Source: Gyrodactylus bullatarudis
Taxonomy: Eukaryota > Platyhelminthes > Monogenea > Gyrodactylidea > Gyrodactylidae
Length of the DNA: 64,000 nt
NCBI GenBank assembly: GCA_012064415.1
Contig: SSNU01000132.1
Location: 362,236-426,235, forward strand
Direction: 5' to 3'
Shown here: positions 45,301 through 56,200 of the stretch, piece by piece
Layout: every line of letters begins with the position of its first letter
Position numbering within the stretch: position 1 is the first letter of the stretch
The notes under the pieces: generated by a model
The model's input: only the letters and a program-made list of their open reading frames with translations
Database searches by the model: none
What the model was told of the DNA's origin: nothing
Translations under genes and position numbers: made by a program

Positions 45301-46774
45301 CATAGTGAACGCCGAGAAATTGAGCGTTGTCAGGAAGAACTGTTACGGGAGATAAAATTAAAAAATTTAATTATTGCCAATTTCATACCACCTTATGAGT
45401 TGAAAAAGTTGAAATCAAGACTTACAGTGGACGAACAAACGGAAAACTGGAAAATAAAACCCATTCTTGAATGTATGGCAAAAGATCCAAGTACCTTGTG
45501 AGTTTATTATTCAAAATTCGAAATTCAGTTCCCAAACGATAATGAGTCTATGCATTAGAACAGATTTTGCTTAATCTATTTTCTTGTCTAATTCTGATTC
45601 TGATAAACCTCTTTTAACAACCTTCCCACTTTCAGATCGATAAACATTTTTTAAGTAGACAACGTGAGTAGGATTCGAAAAAACCTTCATCAAATTCGAA
45701 TTTTCGATGAAAAAATTGAGGTTTTTCTAATCCTCGACTCCCAACTTCAATTAGCTCTATTTTTAGAAAATAATTACGTTTGTTTCGAATCCAAACTCGG
45801 AGTTTGAAAGCCGACTTATCATTTAATAGATAACACAGGCTAGAATTGACATTTCTTGGCTCTAAAACTATGAGAGATGCCAAGCGGTCGTTTACACAGC
45901 CATTGTTTTAAGATTTTTTGTTTTACTTAGGCCTCAGCAAATAGATTTTCAAAATAACGTTCTAAATATTTTTTAAATATTTCTATACATTTTAAAAGAA
46001 TCACTCTTATTTAAGTAACTAGGGTTAGCATCAGTTAAAAGGTTATTCATATTTTTGTGGCTTGATAAATTTTCTTTCTAATGAGAGGTGAAAAAAGTAA
46101 AGTTGGTTAATACGAAGTTGGGAATCTACGATTTTTACAGAAATCTCGATTTTTCATTGAGAATTCGAAATTGTTAAATAGTTTTTAGAATCCTACTCAT
46201 GTTGCCCACTTTTAACATTTAGAGAAAAAAATTCTGAAAAAAATGGTCATTTTCATATTTTCGATTTGGCGACAAAATCCCATTTTTTCAAAGTTTGAAC
46301 GGAAATTTTTTATTGATTTGAAAGTTGAAGAGTAATCAAAAGAGGATTTTTATGATCAGAATTAGACAAGAAAGCATCGTCAAATTACCGACAGTTTCCC
46401 CAATTTCGAGAGATGTTGAAATAGCGAAATTTGATTTTCATCTAGTGAAAAGGATCAAAAAGTCGATTTTCAGTCGAAATTTAAAAAATGACCATATTTA
46501 AAAAAAATATTCTTCTTTTTTAAATTTTAGCTATCCTTGGATAATCGAAAAGAGTAATCCTTTGGTCATTCCACGTTCTTTATATGCGAAAAATAATGAA
46601 GTTGTGCTTGACAATGTTCGATACAAGATGAAGAATATTATTCAATTAGATTTAATTGATTCTATACCAACAGTTCACGAATCATTGCCCACAACACTAC
46701 CTCAGGAAATAGTCAATCTTGTCAACAAAGCCTTTGATGAGGAAAACACAAGTCATATTATCGATGCACTATGA
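42359..46774 (+). CDS. KIF3B: Kinesin-2 motor subunit, KIF3B-like
   Basis: Kinesin-2 motors drive anterograde intraflagellar transport along ciliary microtubules as a heterotrimer with KIF3A and KAP. Eight exons: 42359-42450, 42479-42586, 42619-43192, 43512-43647, 43675-43820, 44042-44522, 45290-45497, 46531-46774 (662 aa; human KIF3B is 747). The motor domain occupies residues 1 to ~350, with P-loop GQTGTGKT, switch [10 protein letters not shown] and switch II DLAGSER. The neck follows ([19 protein letters not shown]), then a coiled coil, and the kinesin-2 tail signature [12 protein letters not shown] and a KIF3B-like end, [12 protein letters not shown]. Introns 1, 2 and 4 are 28, 32 and 27 nt. 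Introns 6 and 7 hold foldback repeats. A KIF3C-type assignment cannot be excluded. Confidence 0.92.
44551..44948. repeat. Foldback repeat in KIF3B-like intron 6
   Basis: The outer words TGATATGAAGTTGGGAATCT (44551) and their reverse complement (ending 44948) enclose a palindromic, AT-rich body. A related, broken copy lies at 46107-46380, and an inverted fragment at 45650-45770, both in intron 7. Confidence 0.65.
45650..46400. repeat. Dispersed and foldback repeats in KIF3B-like intron 7
   Basis: An inverted fragment (45650-45770) and a direct fragment (46107-46380) of the 44551-44948 family flank an older dispersed repeat (45790-46090). The older repeat is also found at 16280-17200. Together they account for most of the 1-kb intron. 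Confidence 0.5.
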
Positions 46775-48012
46775 AAATCATTCATTCAATATAAGATTAT
46801 TCACATAAGATTTTAAACAACAGTTTAGTATACTTATATATTTATATTATATGGTGAGCTTTTTAACCTTATTTTTAGTAGTACTATATAGTGTAATATT
46901 ATTATGGTGCATTATTTTTATTGATGCTTCGCCATTATGTCATCCACAAAGTTAACATAATCCAAAGTAAAAGCTACTTACCTCGGCTGTAAATTTTAAT
47001 GTGTTAAATCTTTAGAGAAAAATGCAGTTTGTCCAGGAATTATCTAAGCTACATACATTATAGTTCCATATACGTCATATGATATGACTAAGAGGGGTAT
47101 ATGAAGTTCTCTCAAGAGAGTAACACTAAATGGGACTCAAGATTTTAAAAAAATTCCAAATTTCGCTCACATTTATTTCATAAAAAAAATTAAAAAGTCG
47201 CCTGGCACAAGTTGTAACGTAAACTTTGAGTTCATCATTAGAATTACCAAAGTTTTCCATCAAGTCAGATGAGCAAAATTTCAACTGATTCGCACATTTC
47301 ACTAATACTAATAAGTGAAGCCTTTTATTTATAATATTATACAATGTTTGCACATTAGTTTTCATCATGTCTACGTTTATTAGATAATAACGCCTATTCT
47401 ACGATGTGTGGAGACATAGGAAAACATTTATTTCTCCACTCCTAGTGTTTGCTTGTTTATACAATTTACACAAATTTCACATCAAGGTAGAAGAAAAAGT
47501 CGACCCACGTTTTTTCTCATGAAAATTTAACCACTATTTAAGTCAATGCAAGAGAAAGTAGAAATGTAAAAAACGAGAAGCCTATTGTGCAAATGTATGT
47601 TATGTGGGAATGAAAGATTTTTTTAAAGAAATTATGTTTATTCAAAGGATTAAAAATGAAAATGAATTAAAGTTATTTATTGAAAAATTAGTTTTGGGCA
47701 TTCTTCAACATGAATGAAAGTTTATCTGTAAAGGAAAGAAAGAAATTTATCAAGATTCAGTGGCGAAAAATATCATAAGATTAATAATAATATGAATCTT
47801 CATATGACACGCAAAGTTATCATCATTAAAAAGACTCACTTCCTGATGTGTAGCAGATTTTGGGAGGTTTATAAGCTGGAATTCTAACACGTCGTGATAA
47901 ATATGATGAGGATCCGTAATTTTGTATTTTTGATAAAATACAAACAATCAAAATTTGAAAAATTTCAAATTAATGGTCTGTATGTTAAAATTAGCAAGAT
48001 TTTCAAAATCTG
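46775..48012. other. KIF3B-BDP1 intergenic region
   Basis: This is 1.2 kb without a recognised gene. Two minus-strand open frames (47126-47368, 80 codons; 47750-47947, starting at TTG) have somewhat protein-like composition. The second ends in a good GTGAGT donor after GAA. I could not join them or match a family. Confidence 0.4.
47126..47368 (-). CDS. Hypothetical 80-codon open frame
   Basis: The frame opens with two ATG codons and contains two Cys/Asn-rich stretches. No domain, signal peptide or membrane segment is evident. The composition of its middle is less AT-biased than the flanks, the only hint that it may be coding. It may equally be chance. Confidence 0.2.
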   Translation of the reverse strand: MMKTNVQTLYNIINKRLHLLVLVKCANQLKFCSSDLMENFGNSNDELKVYVTTCARRLFNFFYEINVSEIWNFFKILSPI

Positions 48013-49410
48013 ATGCCGAAAGTTTTCAAACCCAATCTTGCCAAGGCCACAACAACAAAGAAAAAGTACTTTCTTATTTATATTTGCTAGTGTCTTAAAC
48101 TCTCCCCTCCCTTATTTAAAGTCTCCTTCAATCAATGAATATTTACTATCTCCTCGTAAACGTTCTGAACTAACATCGCCTAGAGATTTAGAAAATTCAC
48201 CTTCTATCCAATATGAAGAATCTTATGATAATTGTTTGAAATCGCCAGATAACGTACCTAATGAGCCTCTTAAACCTAATCTTTCACCCAGAAATAAAAC
48301 CTTAGATTCCTTAGATCTTAACGCTTCAATTGTATCGTTAGAATTACCTAAATCTACCGGACACGACTCTTCAAATGTTGATTTAGATACACAGATTGAT
48401 AAACAAAAGAGTAAAAGAAAGAATAAAGTTCTAGAGTTTGAAAACATCACAGATACGACAAATTTAACGATGAAAGATATTGTTAACATGATTCCTAAAT
48501 CTTCGATTCCAAAGTCTAAGAAAAATCCAATACAACTTGATGATAAAAATGATACCAAGGAAATAGATCAAAAGACAGAAGATACATTAGATTTAAAAAA
48601 AGTTTGTTGAGAATCTAAATTAATTTTTTCTGTTAATTCCTGATAATTTATTTCAGGCACGAGCTCTGGAGCCCTCGTATACTATCGATGACGATGGGAA
48701 TATTGTAATTAATAATGTTGATAATAAAATAACAGTTGAGGATTTGATTGAAAATTCAAAGAAAACATCTAAAATGGTGATCGAAGATGATATTCTAAAT
48801 ATGAAGTCTTCAGTCTATGCTTATAGGAAAAATCCAATTATCCGTAGTAAAGTCTGGTCGAAAGGAGAAACATTTACATTTTATCGCGCTTTATCAACAT
48901 TTGGTCAGGACTTTAGCCTCATACAGCATTTATTTCCAAACAGAAACCATTTAGAAATTAAGGTAATTTTATTTTAATTAAATTTTCTCTTTTACCAAAA
49001 TTACTTTCATTCTTTAACAGAGAAAATTTAAGAGCGAAGAAAAACGAAATCCTCATCTAATCAACAATATTTTGCGTGAGTATTTCATTCAAAATTAACT
49101 ATCACATGTTTTATCATATGATTTGAAAATTTTAATTTCTCTAGGCAATCCTAAAAGTTATGATCTCACTGCCTTCTATCTTGATGATGTTGAAGTTGAG
49201 GTGGAGGAAAAGAAAAATAGAAAAAAACTCCCGGTTGCTCGTGCTCCCAAGGTAAAAAAGCCAAAGAAAGAAGTAGTTGATTCAACCGATGAAAATTATG
49301 CTGCAAGAGATGTGAAAAAGTATGCTACTCCCCAACGACGTTCTCTCAGACATTTGAACAGTTGTTTGCCTAGTCCAAAAAACCTGGCAGAATTTGTATC
49401 AAAAGAGTAA
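48013..49410 (+). CDS. BDP1: TFIIIB subunit B'' (BDP1), SANT domain protein
   Basis: BDP1, with BRF1 and TBP, forms TFIIIB, which recruits RNA polymerase III. Five exons: 48013-48065, 48091-48601, 48657-48962, 49021-49075, 49145-49410 (396 aa). The protein opens MPKVFKPNLAK. A charged, Ser/Pro-rich linker follows, then the diagnostic SANT block (about residues 265-310): WSKGETFTFYRALSTFGQDF and SLIQHLFPNRNHLEIKRKF. A Lys-rich tail completes it. Intron 1 is 25 nt. The amino-terminal ATG at 48013 is chosen because it joins in frame across that intron. The protein is much shorter than vertebrate BDP1, but the conserved core is present. Confidence 0.88.
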
Positions 49411-49581
49411 AGCAGCAGAATTAAAAGAAAGATATCCCAATGAAAGACTAATACTTTGTATATTTTGAAATTGAATACATTATATAATTTAGTTTATCTG
49501 ATCAATCATAGAATCTGAGTTTAATCTGAATGCATTCTATAAATTGTTGGAGGAAACTCTAAACGTAGATATGTTTGTTAA

Positions 49582-50025
49582 TCATCTTGCATTTAATTCA
49601 ATATCATAATCCCATCCGTTATCTTTGATTATGTGAGCTAATTCGACAATATACTTGCCCTCCTTGTACTTTTGACTTGGAAGAAATGCATGCTCATACT
49701 TCCAGCCAAGACTAACATTACAACACTCACAAAATATATCAGCAACCGAATGAAGACCTGTTAGGAGTAATCTGTCCTCAGGCTTTCCGCAAATTACATT
49801 GACCACATTTTTAAAAAGATAAGCTCTACCTTGACTGCCTTGAAAAGATTTTGATAAAAGATCCGAATGTTTTGCTAGATTTGCTCTGCAATGAACACAG
49901 CTATATGTACGGTTGTCGAAATCACAACTAGCTTCATTTTCAATATTACCTAGATTTTGAATGTTTCTTTTTCTGGAACGCTTACAAACATAATTATTGA
50001 GATAAATGTGAAAAGTTTTCACCAT
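49582..50025 (-). CDS. Yippee-like zinc-binding protein (YPEL1-4 type)
   Basis: Yippee proteins are small, highly conserved Zn-binding proteins of the centrosome, nucleolus and mitotic apparatus; their biochemistry is poorly defined. This single-exon frame gives 147 aa. The Yippee fold runs from residue ~39: [13 protein letters not shown], then [27 protein letters not shown] and LGWKYEHAF, ending [20 protein letters not shown]. Two CxxC pairs (CVHC, CECC) supply the metal ligands. Most YPEL1-4 proteins are ~120 aa with about 18 residues before the fold. Here the lead is about 38 residues and basic. The gene is convergent with BDP1 (171 bp between stops) and divergent from the RhoGEF. Confidence 0.93.
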   Translation of the reverse strand: MVKTFHIYLNNYVCKRSRKRNIQNLGNIENEASCDFDNRTYSCVHCRANLAKHSDLLSKSFQGSQGRAYLFKNVVNVICGKPEDRLLLTGLHSVADIFCECCNVSLGWKYEHAFLPSQKYKEGKYIVELAHIIKDNGWDYDIELNAR

Positions 50026-50265
50026 TATATGGTGATAATACAGTCGATTTTCAAACTATTTTATAGATATTCATTTGAAATGGAGACCAAAGCCATCAAC
50101 TAATAACTAGATCTAGTAAAACACAAAGAGGAAAATTCACTAAATTCGTTTAAATAAATAGCCATAAGAAGTTGCATTTTCGAAATATTTTTATAATTTC
50201 GCTAAGAATGAATTATCGTTAACATTTATACACTCATATAATCTTTAAATCTATAATTTTTCTCA
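50026..50265. promoter_or_regulatory. Divergent promoter region of the Yippee-like gene and RhoGEF
   Basis: The two start codons are 240 bp apart and point away from each other, so both core promoters probably lie in this AT-rich stretch. No specific element is recognisable. Confidence 0.45.
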
Positions 50266-53200
50266 ATGCCAGAGGAGACAAAAGATGTTTTGGCAGTCAA
50301 GATGACTGTTGAAAACGACGAAAGAGGTCTTAAAGAAAAAGCACTTCTTCAACGAAAACAACCATTGATGGAGTTGGTATATTCTGAGGAAGGCTATGTA
50401 AAAAGGTTGAATATCGTAAAAGACTGTTACATACCAGCTAATAATTATAGTAACATGGAGCCAACAGAAATTATGGCAAAAAAGAATTCACAAAGTCCTC
50501 CTCCAGTTGTTCCTCAATCACTTTTGCCAAAATGGCGTATCCTCTGGGGAAACTGGCTCCAAATTTGTGAATGGCATTCAGGATTTTTAGAGAAACTTCA
50601 GACCCTTATTGAAAGGGATCCTGATAAAATACCAAAGTTGTTCATCGATTCACGTGCCAGACTTAGATCAATTTACTCAAAATATTGTGAAAATCACAGG
50701 AAAGCAGCATGTATCGCTGAAAAACATCGGGATTATTTTGAAGAATTACGCATTTATATTGGTGATAAAGAGGATGTTGTTTCCCATTTAATGCAGCCCG
50801 TCCAGAGGATTATGCGATACCAGTTACCAATGGGTGAAATTGTCAAATACACAGAAAGAGCCGACCTACCTTCAGTTGGTTCATGGAAGCGAGCGTTAGA
50901 AATCATGAAGGATATACCAAGAGACACATCCCTCATCCTAGAAGTAAGTCATTAATTAGTACCGCTATTTCAATGTACATACGAATTATTTTTGAGGAAT
51001 TTTCAGTGAAAAGAAAAATCGATAGAATTTATAATCAATATCTAAATTAGGAAATTTTGATCTCAGTTTCAAAAATATTTGATGATTTCTCACTTTTCAA
51101 ACTGTAGATTTTTGAATCAGAAATTCAGATTTTTTAAAATACTATTTCCATGAATATAAAAATATATTAAAGATGAAGAAAACACATCTTTATTTTTTGA
51201 CAGAAATGTAAGCAGTTATATTATTCAGAAAAAAAACTTGAAATTAGTATTTAAATATCATTAAAAAATAGGTTAGAAAAATGATTTGTAGATTAATTTT
51301 AATATTCAGATAGATATTCTTTTAGGAAAGTTATCCCTTTTGATGAGAGTAGGGAAAATTTTACTGAATAATACATATCCTTAAATATTTCAAGAATTAC
51401 TGGATATCGTAAAAATTCCATCAATGTATGATTTAAAATGAGACTAAAGTGATCCCAAGAGGCTTTGTAAAAAATTGAATCAAAAAAATTATTAGAAAAG
51501 CCTATGAAAAATATCATGCGCACACTTTCAATTGTAATTAAAGAGGAGTATTTTTATTTCATGCTAATTATTATTATTTTTAACATATCCAGGTAAGGTA
51601 AAGTTTTCAATGCATCATGTGACTCGTCCTTTTCTTTCTATCATTCTATTTGTGTTATGTGTACGCATAGCTATTTTGTTAGCTATTGAACAATAAACTT
51701 TCCCTATTATCTTAGCTTTTGAGGACTCTATAAGAGTCTGTAATTTTTGATAAGATTTCGTTCTAAATTGGAAAATACTTGATGGAAAATGTAAACATGG
51801 AAATATTTGCCTCTTTTCCATACAATACCTCTCACTCTACACTAAAGTCAGAAAATTGCCCAGAGATTGAATTATCTTTAGCAATGCTCAATAAGCACAT
51901 GTCATGAAGATTTTGAAGTTTTGAGAAAGTATCTGCCTGCGAGAATTGACATGTAAAAGCATTAAGAGAAGAAAATAATGCTTCTTTCAAAGATTGTGTT
52001 CCAAAATTTTAGTTTTAAAAATCTTTGAATCTTAAGAATATATCAGACAGTAATAAGAATAATACGATAATGGAATTTCTGATCCTTTTTTTGATGAATA
52101 TATTCCAGAGGAAATTAGGATAATCTTCTTATATAAACTAGTTACTATTGAAAGTTAATCTTGATAATCTTGTCTTAGATAATGGGAAAAGTCTCAAATC
52201 AAAAATATTTTTGTGGGATCTTTTAGAGATCAATCAGAAATAACTGAGAAACCTCAATGATTAGTAATCATTAGGGCCTCAAAAATAGTACCAAAAAAGA
52301 TGAAAAATAGTATCTCATAAACTGAAAAATAATAAGTAGAAAAAAGTATTTTCAAGAAAATTTTAAGGGAGTTTGAGTTAAAAAATAGTCCTCTACCGTA
52401 AATTGTTGCCGAATTTTTAGTCAATCTTGTGTCAACAACATTTCTGATTTTTGTTCAAATTTTTTTCCATGATAGAAAATGACCCTTCAACTGTTCTTGT
52501 GCATATTTTACAAAATACATACATTGTATATCCTTTTAGTTGAAATTTGAAATTCATGAAGAAATATTAAACAACAAAAAGCTACAATCTAGATGCTATT
52601 TTCTTAGATGATGAAAGCTCGAAAATTGTAGTTGGTAGCTAGTTGAGGGATACTATATTCTGAGATTAAATTTGAAAAATAGTACAATAAAGTACCTGGG
52701 CAACAATTTAGTACCAGCTATCTTTTAAATAGGATTAGATTAGCAGATTTTTTCTTCATATTATTAAAACTCAGTCAGTCCTTTTTCAAGAGTAAAAATA
52801 GACCAATTAGTGAATAGTGGAGCACCTATACTTACAAAGTTTAACTAGAAATATATCGTTCTAGGTGCTTAGGTCGTATATCCCACAGGAACGTCTTATT
52901 TGGTAATGGATTAGCCCATGTCGCTGAATGTTACGGCTTACTAATGGATCCCACCGAGCCTGGTACGAAAGAAACTTACAAAGCATTTTACAAAGCTATC
53001 CATTACCAAATAAAACGTTCCTGTGGGATATACGACCTAAGCACCTAGAACGATATATTTCTAGTTAGACCAATTAGTGCTTTTTTGAGGCTCAAGTAAT
53101 CATTGATTACTGATATTACATCCATCTATCATAAATTCTCTACTAGTTTTAACATAATAATTTACTGGAATTTAACAATTGATATAATCCTGAAACTTCA

Positions 53201-56200
53201 CAGAATTCATTACTATACCCATATAGAGGTGAAAAAACTTCTACTCCCTAAAAATAAAAAAAACTGTCTTCGAGAAACAGAGGATCTATATTCCTTCAAT
53301 CGAGAAGAAAGATAAGAAAATGAAGCTCACATGTTTTTCCTCTTCATTTCGTCAAATAAATTTCATTCTCTCTTTTCATCTATCTTCGTTTTTAAAATAA
53401 ATCCTTGTCTATTCAAAATAACTATAACAACTGTTCAAGTTATTTCGCTATAATTTTTCTTCCTCTCAACTGAAAGCTACTAGTTTTTTCTTAAATTGTT
53501 GGAGGAATACTTTTGTCATCTTGTGTGATTCTCAAAAGGAAAATGTATGAGATTATAAATAAAAAAATGTAATTTGTTTTTCTTCATTGTAATAAATTTT
53601 AAATGTCCTCTGGGAGAGATATGAAAACTGTTTATAAAAACTAAATAAACTCTTTTGACTTTTACAAACTGTTTTCTATAAAGTTCAAGATTGAAATGGT
53701 TAAAAATCTTGGAAAAACTATTTTAACTTGAAACAATTATTTATTTTGCTTTCTTTCCTAAATACTCGATCGAATATTGAATTTCTTTTGAATAGCTATT
53801 GAATACCTATGGGTAAATTTTACGTTTCAGAAACTTAATTTTTTAATTTTCCTCCAACAAAGCCATCCATGCCTTGATCAAATTAACCTTCATTTTTGAA
53901 AATGGCAATGAAAAGTTTTCATGTTTTGATTTGCAAAAGTTACATTTCCCCTAATTTTCCCCAAATATTTCTTAACATGTGAAAAAATCTTGACTTTTTT
54001 TATTGACCTTTATTTATTTGAAAAAGTCTATTCCAAAATCTTCTAGTTTTGTAGGAAATTTTTTTTGATTATCTGGAAAAAATTGATAATTTAGATTTTC
54101 TCTAATAAATATGAAACATTAAAATAAAATAATAGTACACTATAGAGTAAAAGTTACTTGTTTTGTGTTGACAAGTTCTATCTGAGATGAAAAAGTGTAC
54201 TCTAGCCATCGGAAAAGATAATTTAATAAAAATTCTAAAATCTTTTTTGTAAATAAGAGAAAATTTTCTTAACTTGATTAGATTATTCTATGGATATCTT
54301 ATTATTCATTGAAATAAAAATACATACATAAAAGTAAGATTATTCTCCCTCATTCATGCTACGCAGTGAAATAAATCTATCTGATGTGTTGTTGTTTTTT
54401 TTGAAAAAAATGAAAGAAAATTCTCTCAGTATAAATCTCAAAATAACTTCGTACACAGTGGAAAAGAAAACAAATAAATTTTATGATCCAATGCAATAAA
54501 AAAATTCTGTTGTTTCACTCGCTGTGGGGATTCTCCAAGTGACCCGAAATTATCGTTGCATTCCTATGAATATCAGCTTTCTATTTTCAAATTTATATAT
54601 CGTGAAGTACTTACTGAAATTTATCAATAATTATTTAAGTTTAAAGGTCTCAATTCGATTTTAATACAGCAACTTTTCAACAAATATATATTCTTGTGAT
54701 GTGGGGATGGTTTACATTGATCTAAAATTTAAATGAGTTTCGAGGAAAAAAAGCGTTTTCTTCAATTTGGTGAGAAATTTACAAATATTCGAGAAAGCTA
54801 TAATAATTACCAGTTGATCAATGAACAGATCGAGGTATTTTCCGAAAGCCTGGGAAATAGGGTATTATTTGGGAAACTTGGGTTTTATTTGACACTAAAA
54901 TCTCATACTTGATCAACGCCCAGATTTACTATAGAAACAGAATAGTAGTCAAAAAAACAAGGAGAGCGTATTGTCTACAAGCTAGCAGATCATTGAATGA
55001 AGGAAGAAAGATAACTATGGTTAATTTTTTACTTCCGTGAAACTATCTAGTTATTTATTACTGTATCTAATAAAAAAGATGATTATTCAGGAACAATCTC
55101 AAAATCTAGAACATTCTTATCATCTTTCGATTTTTAAATAAAAAACAAATTTAGAATAGATTTGCAAAAGAAGTATTCTTCGAACTCATACCTCGATTCT
55201 GAGATCTGGATAGAAAAAAGTTACCAAAGCCTATCTTTCTCTTCTGGAAAATGTACCTATCGAAGAGACCCGATAATGTAATCTAAACCTTTCATATGAA
55301 TTTAGAATCTACTCAAATTTGATAATATAATCAACTTAATCAGAGATTAGATTCTGATTTGAAATTTGACATGATTAATTTTCGTCTATTCTGTTCAATT
55401 TAATTCATGTCAACTAATAAAAACAAGGGTTATCTCCAACCCCCCCCCATTTTTCCAAAAAATTTCAAAAGAAACTTCTTCAAAATAATTTTATTTAATA
55501 CTTATTTCATTAAACTTTATTTCAGCTCTTGATTTTTTACGGCTTGTGTAAAATGGCTGAGTCAACTCTTTAAATGATTCTTGTATCATATAAACAAAAT
55601 TTCGGAAATTTTCAAATTTTGAACGTTCTTAATATTCTCTTGATTTATATTTTCATTGAAAATTTCTTAATCTTTTACATTCAAAATCCAAGATATGAAA
55701 AACTATTTAAATAGAATATTTAAACTATTTATAACTGCATAAAGTTAATAAAATCGAATATAATTAAAATAAAAAAACGTTCAAAATTTGAAAATTTCCG
55801 AAATTTTGTTTATATGATACAAGAATCATTTAAAGAATTGACTCAGCCAGACACGGTGGAATGATTTAGAAATAGCTCAAAGATTATTAAAACAAAATTA
55901 CAGGCGTTTTCATCAGTTTTACGAAATTTCATCCAAGTCTATTGTGCATGGTCATCCAAGTTTTTCATTTATTTTGTAACCTTCAAGTTCCGACTCCGTC
56001 AGATTTTCGGCGTCACAAAGCATGATAATCTCTGAGTAAGCTGCTTACAAGGAGACTACTTTGTATTCATCTGTAATATAATTTTCAAGGGAAACTTCTA
56101 ACTTATTAGCCACGGCACTCAGATATTTACAGGGATATTCATTAATTTTTGCAAAACTTCAAGAACATTGAAATTAATAACTCTTCACTTTTTTGACAAA

